The notes beneath the pieces were generated by a model. The model made no database searches. It worked only from the letters and a program-made list of their open reading frames with translations, and was not told the DNA's origin. Shown piece after piece: positions 46,577-55,971 of a stretch of 64,000 nucleotides of DNA; position 1 is the first letter of the stretch, and the number at the start of each line of letters is the position of its first letter. Source of the DNA: Neomesorhizobium sp963726065. Its GTDB lineage: Bacteria; Pseudomonadota; Alphaproteobacteria; Rhizobiales; Rhizobiaceae. A program made the position numbers and the translations under genes. The DNA is taken from positions 620,001 through 684,000 of the forward strand of contig CAVSAU010000016.1 of NCBI GenBank assembly GCA_963726065.1, in the 5' to 3' direction.

Positions 46577-47203
46577 TCACAAGATCAGGATCATGCCGGT
46601 GATCACGAGAGCGGCGGCCCAGATGAGATCGAGATTGATCCATCCGCGGCGCAGGAATGAAAGGCCCAGCCATTCATAGACGCTGACCGCGATCGCCAGG
46701 ATCACGGCGAGCATTGCCGCCATGTGGGTGCCGACCGCGGCGAGTGCGAGCGGCAGCGACCCCGCCGCGGTCAGTTCCTGCGTGGCACTTGCCGACAAAC
46801 AAAGCGGTATGAGCACCGGCACCAGCATGAGGCCGGCGCCGTGAGCGCTCGCCATCAGGAACGACCACACCCCAAGCCCTGCCATACCGGTCTGCATGCC
46901 GATCCGGACGCGATGACGGTGACCGTAGGCCATGTGATAGATGGCCCAGCCGATAAGCAGCACCCCGGCCGCGATCTCCAGCGGACGCTGGTCCACGAAG
47001 AGGCCGAGCGCCACCACCGCCATGGCAACCACCGCGATCGAAACCGTGTGCCCTATCGCGATGGGGGCCAGCGACATCAGGACGATCTTGCGACTTTTCC
47101 TATGCAGCCCCAATGCGACAGCAAACAGCCAACCCATGGCGGGGTTGAGGCCGTGAAAGGCGCCGAGGCCGGCAAGCACCAGCCAGGGCGAGACGGAGTT
47201 CAT
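46577..47203 (-). CDS. Conserved six-helix membrane protein
   Basis: 208 residues with about six hydrophobic helices. Conserved-looking motifs are GAFHGLNPAMGWLFAVALGL at the start, IAIGHTVSIAVVAMAVVALG, and LMASAHGAGLMLVPVLIPL; the His residues in helices 1, 2 and 4 could bind a metal, but that is inference. It follows the methanethiol oxidase gene by 23 bases on the same strand, suggesting joint expression. The arrangement is loosely like NicO/UreH-type transporters. Family name not certain. Confidence 0.75.
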   Translation of the reverse strand: MNSVSPWLVLAGLGAFHGLNPAMGWLFAVALGLHRKSRKIVLMSLAPIAIGHTVSIAVVAMAVVALGLFVDQRPLEIAAGVLLIGWAIYHMAYGHRHRVRIGMQTGMAGLGVWSFLMASAHGAGLMLVPVLIPLCLSASATQELTAAGSLPLALAAVGTHMAAMLAVILAIAVSVYEWLGLSFLRRGWINLDLIWAAALVITGMILIL

Positions 47204-47226
47204 TCACGCAACCGTTCGGGTCGGCA

Positions 47227-48621
47227 TCAGGGGTAGCAATAGGAATCTGACGAGCAATCGCCACCCTCCAGGCGCACCTGATGCGGCCGATGGCCTTTCG
47301 GCCAGTCGACGAAGAAGTTTTCATCGAACTTGATGCCGCCATTCTCCCCGACATCCAGCTTCACCATCCAGCCATCGATGCCTTCAGGGTAGAACTGCGG
47401 ATCAATGGGACCGTAGAGTGAATTGGTGAAGTAGACCCGCTTCCCGTCGCGGCTGATCTCGACCATCTGCGGGCCGCCATTGAGGGCGCCGTTCTTTGCC
47501 TTGGCATGGGTGGCCCGCGAGACGATGCCGCCGATGCGAACCCTGCCTGTCTCCTTGGGACTGAACGGGTCCGACACATCGTATTGTATCATGTCTCCCG
47601 TGCCCCAGCAGGAAACGTAGAGGAACCGATCGTCCATCGACAGGTCTATATCTGTTACCAGCGGGGCGACGGCCTTGAAGCCTTTCAGCACCGGCGGCAG
47701 CAAGTCGGGGTCTGCCGGTTCGGCCGGAATCTCGATCACCTTTTTCACCGCCCATTTGTCGCCGTCGCGATACCAGGTCCAGATCGAGGCCGACAGGTCT
47801 TTCAGGCTGATGACACAGCCGACGAAGCCGTACGCCTTGGTAGGATCGTGCGCCGGACGCAGTTCGAACACCAGTTGATATTCCTCGCCGAAATCGATCT
47901 CCTGCAGGTGCTTGCGTTTGTGCAGATCCCAGAAATGCAGCCTGCGGCCATATTTGCTGCCGAGCAGAACCTCCGGAACCAGCCCGTTCTCGAATGTATC
48001 GGGGGTTCCCCATTCGCTCGTGATCATTGTGTCGTGGCCGAGATGCCACCAGAAATCATAGGCGAGCTTCTGCGGCCCGCGGTCCATCTCCCACTGGCCG
48101 AGCACATCGAAACTGACGGGATCGAGCAGAAATATGCCGCCCGGCGCCTTCCCTTCCGCGTTTCCCAGCGCGTTGACATATATTCCCTCGGGTCCGCAAT
48201 GCGTGGTGTGCAAGCGCGTGTAACCGGCCTTCTCCGCGATCTCTTCAGGCTCGATCACCCTGACGATCTTCGGATTCCTGGGGTCGGGCCTGGTGTCGAT
48301 GATGTGCAACCGCGACGAACGCAGGCCGGGCACGATGAGATAGCGGCGCTCCATATGGGGATGCGGCGCATTGGGGCAAAGGCACGACGAGCAGGCATTC
48401 CAGCCGAAATGGTGCAACTCGTCGCCGGCGTTCGGCATGTCGACCTGGCCGACGATCCGGGAATATGATGGGGACTTGGGATCGACATCGACCACTGCGA
48501 TCGCGTCAGGTTTCTTGCGGTCGGGATCGAAGGCGGCCACATAGGCCAGTGTCTCTTTCGCTGCCTTGGCGGCCATTCTGGGCGAAGGATAGAATGAAGG
48601 ATCGGGCTGCCACAGTGCCAT
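47227..48621 (-). CDS. Methanethiol oxidase / selenium-binding protein SBP56 family
   Basis: 464 residues with the family's seven-bladed propeller sequence. Marks are FYPSPRMAAKAAKETLAYVA, FGWNACSSCLCPNAPHPHME (conserved CSSC region), YLIVPGLRSSRLHIIDT, RLHTTHCGPEGIYVNALG, WWHLGHDTMITSEWGTPDTF and RPHQVRLEGGDCSSDSYCYP at the C-terminus. The bacterial enzyme oxidises methanethiol to formaldehyde, sulphide and peroxide. No signal peptide is visible here, while some bacterial homologues are periplasmic. The membrane-protein gene follows. The SCO1/MauG helper genes found with some mtoX loci are absent. Confidence 0.9.
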   Translation of the reverse strand: MALWQPDPSFYPSPRMAAKAAKETLAYVAAFDPDRKKPDAIAVVDVDPKSPSYSRIVGQVDMPNAGDELHHFGWNACSSCLCPNAPHPHMERRYLIVPGLRSSRLHIIDTRPDPRNPKIVRVIEPEEIAEKAGYTRLHTTHCGPEGIYVNALGNAEGKAPGGIFLLDPVSFDVLGQWEMDRGPQKLAYDFWWHLGHDTMITSEWGTPDTFENGLVPEVLLGSKYGRRLHFWDLHKRKHLQEIDFGEEYQLVFELRPAHDPTKAYGFVGCVISLKDLSASIWTWYRDGDKWAVKKVIEIPAEPADPDLLPPVLKGFKAVAPLVTDIDLSMDDRFLYVSCWGTGDMIQYDVSDPFSPKETGRVRIGGIVSRATHAKAKNGALNGGPQMVEISRDGKRVYFTNSLYGPIDPQFYPEGIDGWMVKLDVGENGGIKFDENFFVDWPKGHRPHQVRLEGGDCSSDSYCYP

Positions 48622-48969
48622 GATGAATTCCCTTCGGTGATCAAAACAAGTATTGTCAGTAACCCCCTAGAATTGCCTGAAAATGATATTCCCACCGGGA
48701 TGCCGATGTGTCCAATCAAGTCAGTTGACGACACATAACCCGTTCGCTCTACTTTAAGGTAATGGAGGTGGGCGGTCCCTTTTCTCCAATCGCTAACTGC
48801 AATCACCAGTTTTGGCGACCAGCGAAGCGCACGGATACCGTCTATTGCAGATCGAACGGGCTTGCATTCAGCCGCCCAAACACGCGCGAATTTTTTGTGG
48901 AGACACGCCGATCGCCATATCTCGGCTACACTCCCCTCCCTATGGTCCGCTTTTTGCTTCGGGACCACA
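48622..48969. other. 348-base divergent intergenic region
   Basis: It separates the methanethiol oxidase gene (minus) from tex (plus), so it should hold both promoters. TTGACG at 48724-48729 is a possible -35 box reading towards tex, without a convincing -10 partner. The open frame that extends tex upstream to 48862 lacks family similarity. No gene or RNA was recognised. Confidence 0.4.
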
Positions 48970-51276
48970 ATGAAGACAGAGATGAAGATCGTAACCGTCA
49001 TCGCTGCCGAGATCGGCGCCAACCCGTCTCAGGTTTCGGCGGCGATCGGGCTGCTCGACGAAGGTGCGACTGTGCCGTTCGTCGCGCGTTACCGCAAGGA
49101 GGTTACCGGCGGCCTCGACGACACGCAGTTGCGCAATCTGGCCGAGCGGCTGGGCTACCTGCGCGAGCTCGAGGCGCGGCGTCAGGCAATCCGCGAAGAG
49201 ATCGTCGGTCAAGGCAAGATGACCGAAGATCTGGCCGCGAAAATCGCCGATGCGGCAACCAAGGCCGAACTCGAGGATCTCTACCTGCCATATCGGCCGA
49301 AGCGCCGCACCAAGGCCGAGATCGCCCGCGAGAGGGGTCTTGGAGCTCTGGCGGAAGCCATTCTGGCCGACCGCTCGCTGGACCCGCACACCGTTGCGCA
49401 AGCCTATGTGACGGGCGAAGTCGCAGATGTGAAAGCTGCGATGGAAGGCGCGCGCGACATCATCGCCGAACAGATGGCGGAGAATGCCGAACTGCTGGGG
49501 GCGCTGCGTGCCTATATGAAGGAGAACGCCATCGTCACCTCCAAAGTGCTCGATGGCAAAGCGGAAGCAGGCGCGAAATTCTCCGATTATTTCACATATT
49601 CCGAAAAGTGGTCGACGGTTCCCAGCCACCGGGCGCTCGCCATCCTGAGAGGCCGCAACGAGGACATCCTGAGCGTCGCCATCGAGATCGACTCTGATGT
49701 CGCGTCACCGAACAAGCCGGTGGAACGCAAGATCGCAGCCGCCTATCAGATCGGCTCCGGCCTGGCCGACGGCTGGCTGCGAGATGTCGCCGGCTGGACA
49801 TGGCGGGTGAAACTGTCGCTGCAGCTTTCGCTTGATCTGATGCGCCAACTGCGTGAACGGGCCGAGGAAGAGGCCATTTTCGTGTTCTCGCGCAATTTGA
49901 AGGACCTGCTCCTGGCGGCACCTGCCGGCACGCGCCCGACGCTCGGCCTCGATCCCGGCATCCGCACCGGGGTCAAGGTCGCGGCCATCGACCAGACCGG
50001 AAAGCTGCTTGAAACCGCCACCATCTATCCGTTCCAGCCGAAGAACGACGTCCGTGGCGCGCAGGCGGAACTCGCAAGACTCATCACCACCCACAAGATC
50101 GAGCTGATCGCCATCGGCAACGGCACGGCCAGCCGGGAAACCGAGAAACTCGTCGCCGACCTTTTGGCTGATATGCCATTGCCAAAGCCGACCAAGGTCA
50201 CGGTTTCGGAAGCCGGTGCTTCCGTCTATTCAGCATCCGAAACCGCGGCAGCCGAATTTCCCAATCTCGACGTATCGCTGCGCGGCGCCGTTTCGATTGC
50301 GCGCCGCCTGCAGGATCCGCTTGCCGAACTGGTCAAGGTCGAGCCGAAATCGATCGGCGTCGGCCAATACCAGCACGATGTGGACCAGTATCGCCTGGCG
50401 AAAGCACTGGATGCCGTGGTCGAGGATGCCGTCAACGCGGTCGGCGTCGACCTGAACACGGCTTCCGTTCCCCTGCTCGTGCGTGTTTCGGGCCTTGGCC
50501 AGTCGATTGCCGAAGCCATTGTTTTGCGCCGCGACGCCGAGGGACCTTATGCGAGCCGCACGGAGCTGCTTTCAGTGCCCCGGCTCGGCGCCCGCACGTT
50601 CGAGCAATGTGCCGGCTTCCTGCGCATCCGGGACGGCGCCGAGCCGCTCGATGCATCGTCGATCCATCCGGAAGCCTATCCCGTTGCAAAGAAGATCGTC
50701 GCCGCATGCGGCCGCGACATCCGCGCGATCATGGGTGACGGCGCCGTGCTCAGAACGCTTGATCCGAAGCGTTTCGTCGACGAGCGTTTCGGCCTGCCGA
50801 CGGTCAAGGATATCCTGCTGGAATTCGAGAAGCCGGGACGGGATCCGCGCCCGCACTTCAAGACGGCGACCTTCGCCGACGGTGTCGACGACATCAAGGA
50901 CCTGAAACCCGGCATGCTGCTTGAAGGCACGGTCACCAATGTGGCGGCGTTCGGCGCTTTCGTGGACATCGGCGTGCATCAGGACGGCCTGATACACGTC
51001 TCCCAGCTGGCGGATCGTTTCGTCAAGGACGCCCACGAAGTGGTGAAGGCGGGAGATGTCGTGAAGGTGCGGGTGCTGGAGGTCGACGTGCCGCGCAAGC
51101 GCATCAGCCTTTCCATGCGCAGGGATGGGCTGGCAACGGATCGACCGAAATCCACGCCCAAACCCGCGGCGACAGGTGCCTATGCACCCAAAAACGATGG
51201 CAAGCAGCATCGCGGAAATCAGCCCGGGCAAGGGTCCTTCGGGGCAGCACTTTCCGAGGCGATGCGGCGAAGATGA
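48970..51276 (+). CDS. tex: Tex-family S1 RNA-binding transcription accessory protein
   Basis: 768 residues. Tex N-terminal helical part (VSAAIGLLDEGATVPFVARYRKE-type sequence near 20-40 and LYLPYRPKRRTKAEIARERG near 110), a YqgF-like nuclease-fold region (LGLDPGIRTGVKVAAIDQTG near 330), HhH motifs (VDLNTASVPLLVRVSGLGQS), and a C-terminal S1 domain (GMLLEGTVTNVAAFGAFVDI...HVSQLADRFV) near 645-715, then a low-complexity tail. It is a conserved nucleic-acid-binding factor acting on transcription and RNA. ATG at 48970 fits; an ATG four codons later is also possible. Confidence 0.95.
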   Translation: MKTEMKIVTVIAAEIGANPSQVSAAIGLLDEGATVPFVARYRKEVTGGLDDTQLRNLAERLGYLRELEARRQAIREEIVGQGKMTEDLAAKIADAATKAELEDLYLPYRPKRRTKAEIARERGLGALAEAILADRSLDPHTVAQAYVTGEVADVKAAMEGARDIIAEQMAENAELLGALRAYMKENAIVTSKVLDGKAEAGAKFSDYFTYSEKWSTVPSHRALAILRGRNEDILSVAIEIDSDVASPNKPVERKIAAAYQIGSGLADGWLRDVAGWTWRVKLSLQLSLDLMRQLRERAEEEAIFVFSRNLKDLLLAAPAGTRPTLGLDPGIRTGVKVAAIDQTGKLLETATIYPFQPKNDVRGAQAELARLITTHKIELIAIGNGTASRETEKLVADLLADMPLPKPTKVTVSEAGASVYSASETAAAEFPNLDVSLRGAVSIARRLQDPLAELVKVEPKSIGVGQYQHDVDQYRLAKALDAVVEDAVNAVGVDLNTASVPLLVRVSGLGQSIAEAIVLRRDAEGPYASRTELLSVPRLGARTFEQCAGFLRIRDGAEPLDASSIHPEAYPVAKKIVAACGRDIRAIMGDGAVLRTLDPKRFVDERFGLPTVKDILLEFEKPGRDPRPHFKTATFADGVDDIKDLKPGMLLEGTVTNVAAFGAFVDIGVHQDGLIHVSQLADRFVKDAHEVVKAGDVVKVRVLEVDVPRKRISLSMRRDGLATDRPKSTPKPAATGAYAPKNDGKQHRGNQPGQGSFGAALSEAMRRR

Positions 51277-51331
51277 TGGATTGGCCCGCTTGCCGGCCAA
51301 TCCGACGATTGCGCGTCGTCGAAACTTGACC

Positions 51332-52291
51332 CTACCTGCCGTCCGCATCTCCGCGAATGATGCAGCGGAATCCTAGATGCGAAATTGAAGTGTCCACGGG
51401 CTGGGCCATGCGTGCCGCCGGCCGATACCGCCGGCAGTAATTCGGCGCGCACAAATGCGAGCCGCCCTTGGTCACCTTGCGCGGGATTCTTACATCGGGT
51501 TGGCGCGGATCGTAGCTGCGATAGCGATCACCGCCGCGCGGATTGGTGGCAGTGCAGCAAGGGCTGTCTATGCTGCCGTGATCCTGGTACCAATCGGTCG
51601 TCCATTGCCAGACATTACCGGCCATGTCGTGGAGGCCGTAGCCGTTGGCCGGAAACGAGCCGACCGGAGCCGTATATTCGAAACCATCGCCGAGCGTATT
51701 CTGGTGAGGAAAAACACCTTGCCAGGTGTTCGCCATGTGGGTGCCGCCCGGGGTCATTTCGTTTCCCCATACATATTCCGCCGCTTCGAGGCCTCCGCGC
51801 GCGGCAAACTCCCATTCGGCTTCCGTCGGCAACGCCTTGCCGATCCATTTCGCATAGGCCTCCACGTCCTCGTAGGCGACATGCACGACGGGATGGTTGC
51901 CGAGCTTGCTGATGGTGCTTGCCGGCCCGCGTGGATGGCGCCAGTTCGCACCAGGCACGTAGACCCACCAATTGTAGTGATTGCTCAGGTCGACGGGACC
52001 CGCCGGCTTCTTGAACATGCACGAGGAAGGCGCCAAGAGTTCGGGCCGAGCACCTGGATAATCGGCCGGATTGGCGGGGCGCTCGGCAAGCGTGACGTAA
52101 CCGGTTGCGGCGACGAAACGCTCGAAATCGTCATTGGTGACGGTGAACCTGTCCATCCAGAAGCCGTCCACCTGGACCCGATGGGCCGGCGCCTCTTCGG
52201 GATAGTGGCTATCCGACCCCATCAGGAAGGTGCCGCCTTGTATCCAGACCATGCCTTGGCGGGCGATTTGCCCCGTCACTGTTTCGCCCAT
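51332..52291 (-). CDS. Formylglycine-generating enzyme (SUMF1 family)
   Basis: 319 residues. FGE-sulfatase fold marks are MVWIQGGTFLMGSDSHYPEE at the N-terminus, HPVVHVAYEDVEAYAKWIGK, LPTEAEWEFAARGG, GNVWQWTTDW and KGGSHLCAPNYCRRYRPAAR. The last contains the Cys pair at about 281 and 286 used for copper binding and Cys-to-formylglycine conversion in true FGEs, with the family's RYR context. It therefore should activate a sulfatase or related enzyme, but none is encoded in this window. The 5' end faces a palindrome-bearing promoter region. Confidence 0.93.
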   Translation of the reverse strand: MGETVTGQIARQGMVWIQGGTFLMGSDSHYPEEAPAHRVQVDGFWMDRFTVTNDDFERFVAATGYVTLAERPANPADYPGARPELLAPSSCMFKKPAGPVDLSNHYNWWVYVPGANWRHPRGPASTISKLGNHPVVHVAYEDVEAYAKWIGKALPTEAEWEFAARGGLEAAEYVWGNEMTPGGTHMANTWQGVFPHQNTLGDGFEYTAPVGSFPANGYGLHDMAGNVWQWTTDWYQDHGSIDSPCCTATNPRGGDRYRSYDPRQPDVRIPRKVTKGGSHLCAPNYCRRYRPAARMAQPVDTSISHLGFRCIIRGDADGR

Positions 52292-52818
52292 CGGCAGAAT
52301 CCTCTGTCGTGGCTTTCCATTGGAAGCCTCTGACGGTCAGGTCAAGCCCGAAAAGCTGTCGTCTCTGCCGCCAGGCATTGACAGACCGCGTTCCCGGGCT
52401 CGCCGATGACACATGTCCGCGCTGATCGTTATCGAAAAGTACATAAATTGTCGACAATCGGGTTGACAACCCCGGAAGCTTTCCGATAACCAGAAGAACA
52501 GCTCGATATGAACCATTGGGAGCGATGCCGGCGCGTCCTCGTGAATCCCGATGACAGTCGCGCCGGACCGCGCCGATGGATAATGCGTCCGGCCGCAAGC
52601 AGCGGCAAGAAACGAAGCATGCAAACGGGCTGGAACGAGATCTCCCGGTAAAGGAGACAAAGCCATCACATGGGAGGAATGAACATGCGCAACAAAACAA
52701 CGCTCTGAGGAGCTCTTCGCGCTCTGCTGGATGGCAGCGCCGCCGCCTGTCTGACGATCTGCCGCCATAGCGGACACACCGAGCCGGGTAAGGCTCTGTC
52801 CAATTGACGAGGCTTCAC
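52292..52818. other. 527-base divergent region with palindromes, between FGE and the second ABC locus
   Basis: It contains the perfect 12-base palindrome ATTGTCGACAAT at 52447-52458, a second palindrome GGGTTG-A-CAACCC at 52460-52472, and outside them an imperfect inverted repeat (GTTATCGAAAAG near 52428 against CTTTCCGATAAC near 52485-52496). The palindrome belongs to a set found also at 60221-60230 and 63286-63297, so it is a likely operator of the FCD regulator at 59463-60140. A possible gene remnant lies at 52680-52807. Confidence 0.6.
52680..52807 (+). pseudogene. Possible stump of a binding-protein gene ahead of the importer
   Basis: GGGAGGA stands directly before ATG 52680, which opens MNMRNKTTL and then a TGA at 52707-52709. 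The same frame then continues GALRALLDGSAAACLTICR, HSGHTEPGKALSN and a TGA at 52805-52807, 11 bases before the permease ATG. The start resembles a signal peptide of an SBP_bac_5 protein, and this is where a binding-protein gene normally sits. It may be what remains after an internal deletion. Alternatively it is chance sequence. Confidence 0.3.
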
Positions 52819-53788
52819 ATGCTGGTCTTCATCATAAGCCGCATCGGCAACGCCATCATGGTCATGCTTGCCGTCGCCATGCTCGCGTTTCTGATCTTTC
52901 GCCTTGCGGGCGATCCGGTCGAGCTGATGGCCAACGAGCAGATGACTCAGGCAGATCGCGACAATCTGCGTGAGCGGCTCGGCCTCAATGACAGCACCGC
53001 GACGCAGTTCGTGCGCTTCGTCGCCAATGCCGCGCGAGGCGATTTCGGCATTTCCTACCGCAACGGCCAGGACGTGCTGACGCTGATCGCGGAACGCTTC
53101 CCGGCGACGCTTGAACTGGTGCTGGTCGCGACGCTGCTCTCGCTAGTCGTCGGCATTCCGCTTGGCGTTCTGACCGCGATCAAACGCGGCAAATGGTACA
53201 CGGAAGCGCTGCAGTTCATCTCGATTGTCGGCGTGTCGTTGCCGAGCTTCGTCGTCGGCATCCTGCTTATCCTGGTGTTCTCGGTGATCCTGGGCTGGTT
53301 GCCGGCCTTCGGTCGCGGCGAGGTGGTGCAGATCGGCTGGTGGTCGACCGGCCTGCTGACGCCATCAGGCCGCGCCGCGCTCATCCTGCCCGCAGTCACG
53401 CTTTCGCTGTACCAGATCACGCTGGTCATGCGGCTGGTGCGGGCCGAGATGCTGGAGGTGCTGCGCTCCGATTTCGTGAAGTTCGCCCGGGCCCGCGGCA
53501 TTCCCCGGTGGCGCATCCATTTCCGCCACGCGCTCCGGAACTGCCTGATGCCGGTGGTCACCGATGACGGCCATGAAGGTCGGCACGCTGATCGCCTTCG
53601 CGCTGATCACCGAGACCGTGTTCCAGTGGCCGGGCATGGGCATGCTCTTCATCCAGGCGGTGACCTTCGTCGATATCCCGGTGATGGCCGCCTATCTCTG
53701 CATCGTCTCCTTCATCTTCGTCGCGCTCAACACGCTGGTCGACATCGCCTATGCGGTGATCGATCCGCGGCTGCGCGACGCACGCTGA
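52819..53788 (+). CDS. Oligopeptide-type ABC importer permease (DppB-like), one frameshift
   Basis: About 322 residues when repaired. MLVFIISRIGNAIMVMLAVAM begins helix 1, then FRLAGDPVELMANEQMT, NDSTATQFVRFVANAARGDFG, LVVGIPLGVLTAIKRGKWY, GVSLPSFVVGILLILVFSVI and FVKFARARGIPRWRIHFRHA (EAA loop). A single extra G near 53562 breaks the frame before MTAMKVGTLIAFALITETVF and QWPGMGMLFIQAV; the end is DIAYAVIDPRLRDAR. All family marks are present. It opens the second ABC locus. Confidence 0.9.
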
Positions 53789-53806
53789 CCGCCGGAGGCC
53801 GCGTCG

Positions 53807-54773
53807 ATGACAACCGACACTTCGAAACCCGGCGCAGCAGCCGCAGTCCGCCTGATGCGCGCTTGCGCGACAGCGATATCTGGTGGTCCTTCACACACAG
53901 CAGGTCGGCCATGTCTGCGGCCGCTGCTCCTTGCCGTGCTGATCTTGACGGCCGTGTTCGCGCCCTCTGATCGCGCCGCAGAACCCCTACGACTCCGCGC
54001 AGCTCGACATGTGGAAGGCGGAACTGCCGCCGATCTGGCAGGAAGGTGGCGAATGGCCCTATCTGCTCGGCACCGACACGCAGGGCCGCGACATGCTGTC
54101 GGCGATCCTCTACGGCACGCGCATCTCGCTCGTCATCGGCCTCGCCTCGGTCGTCCTGTCGCTGCTGATCGGCATGACGGTCGGCCTGGTCGCCGGCTTC
54201 TTCGGCGGCTTTGTCGACAACCTGCTGATGCGTATCGGCGATATCATACTGTCGATCCCGACCATCCTGATCGCGATCCTCGTCTCGACCGTCGTCCGCC
54301 AGATGCTTCCGCCGACTTGCGCGAGATCGGCGCTGCCGCCGTCCTGGTGTTTGCGATCGCGCTGTCCGCCTGGGTGCAATATGCGCGCACCGTGCGCGCC
54401 CAGACGATCGTCGAGCGCAACAAGGAATATGTGCAGGCCGCCAGGCTGCATCAAGGTGCCAGCTCGCGCGCATCATGGCGCAGCCACATCCTGCCCAACA
54501 CGCTGACGCCGGTGCTGGTCGCCGCCACGCTGAATTTCGGCCTGGCGATCCTGACCGAGGCGACGCTGTCATTCCTCGGCATCGGCATGCCGCCGACCCA
54601 GCCTTCGCTCGGCACGCTGATCCGCATCGGCAACCAGTTCCTGTTCTCCGGCTCGTGGTGGATCGTCCTCTTCCCGGTCGTCCAGCTCTGCCTGCTCGTC
54701 GTCGTCGGTCAACCTGCTCGGCGACTGGCTGCGCGATGCGCTCAATCCGAAAGCTGAGGTAAATGACGAATGA
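53807..54773 (+). CDS. Oligopeptide-type ABC importer permease (DppC-like), frameshifted
   Basis: Pieces in order: DSDIWWSFTHSRSAMSAAA, LLAVLILTAVFAPLIAPQNP-type sequence, LLGTDTQGRDMLSAILYGTR, LSLLIGMTVGLVAGFFGGFV, DIILSIPTILIAILVSTVV, YARTVRAQTIVERNKEYVQA, HILPNTLTPVLVAATLNFGL, LSFLGIGMPPTQPSLG and LLGDWLRDALNPKAEVNDE. These are the GTDxxGRD, EAA and FLGIG marks of DppC. At least four frame changes occur. Its stop overlaps the ATG of the amidohydrolase at 54770, so transport and catabolic genes are coupled. Confidence 0.86.
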
Positions 54774-55971
54774 CCGATCTCTTGCTCCGCAACGTCCGGC
54801 CCTATGGCGGGCGCGAACAGCGACATCCTGATCCGCGACGGCCGGATCGCCGCGATCGGCCGACTTCGAGCCGGATCCCGGCATGCCTGTCGAGGATGGC
54901 CGCGGCGCGATCGCCATTCCCGGCCTCGTCGAGGCGCACACCCATCTCGACAAGACGACCTGGGGCATGCCCTGGCACGAGAACAACCGCGCGCGGTGCT
55001 GCTCGACACGATCGACATCGAGCGCGAGAACCGGATCGCCATCGGCATCGATCCGCACCGCCAGTCGATGCGCCACGCGATCGGCCTCGCCGCGCACGGC
55101 TCCACCCATATCCGCAGCCATGTCGACATCGACACCGAGTCATGGCCTCTCGGGCGTCGAAGGCGTCATGGAAACGCGCGAGAAGCTATCGCGGCATCAT
55201 CGACATCGAGATCGTCGCCTTCCCGCAGTCCGGCGTGCTGGTCATGCCCGGCACGGTCGAACTGCTGGACGAGGCGCTGCGCCAGGCTGCGAGGTCGTCG
55301 GCGGCCTCGACCCCTGCGGCATCGACCGCGATCCCAAGGGCCATCTCGATGTCGCTCTTCGCGCTTGCGGCGAAGCACCAGGCAAGCCGATCGACATCCA
55401 CCTGCATGAGCCGGGCGAGCTCGGCGCCTTCTCCATGGAGCTGATCTTCGAGCGCATCCGCGCGCAATGGCATGCAGGGCAAGGTCACGATCAGCCACGC
55501 CTTCTGCCTGGGCATGACCGACTACCTGCCGGGTCGACCCGCTGATCGAGCAGATCGCCGAACTCGACGTCGCGATCATGACGACCGGCGCGCCAGTCGG
55601 CACCGTGCCGTCGATCAAGCGCCTGAAGGAGGCCGGCGTGCGCGTCTGCTCCGGCTGTGACGGCATCCGCGACACCTGGGGGCCCTGGGGCAACGCCGAC
55701 ATGCTGGAGCGCGCCATGTTCGTCGGCCTGAAGAACGATTTGCGCCGCGACGACGAACTGGAGCACGTGCTCGACGTCTGTCTCGCAGGGTGGCGCCAAC
55801 GTCATGGACATCGAGGGCTACGGCCTCGCCGAAGGCTGCAATGCCGACCTCACGCTGCTCGCCGGGCGAGACGCTGGCCCATGCGGTCGTCGACGTCGCA
55901 CCGCGCCCGCTGTCGTCAAGGGCGGCCGCGTCGTCGCGCGCGACGGTCAGGCCGTGGTGGATATGCCATGA
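54770..55971 (+). CDS. Amidohydrolase, cytosine deaminase/AtzC-like, frameshifted
   Basis: Reassembled pieces: MTDLLLRNVRPYGG, DILIRDGRIAAIG, GRGAIAIPGLVEAHTHLDKT (HxH metal motif), ENRIAIGIDPHRQSMRHAIG, STHIRSHVDIDTE, EIVAFPQSGVLVMPGTVELL, IDIHLHEPGELGAFSMELIF (metal His and active Glu), KVTISHAFCLGMTDYL (metal His), RVCSGCDGIRDTWGPWGNAD (metal Asp) and ALAEGCNADLTLLAG-like tail. This is the CodA/AtzC branch, which removes amino groups from pyrimidines, isopropylammelide or related rings. About 400 residues when repaired. Substrate here unknown. It overlaps both neighbours (ATGA). Confidence 0.87.
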
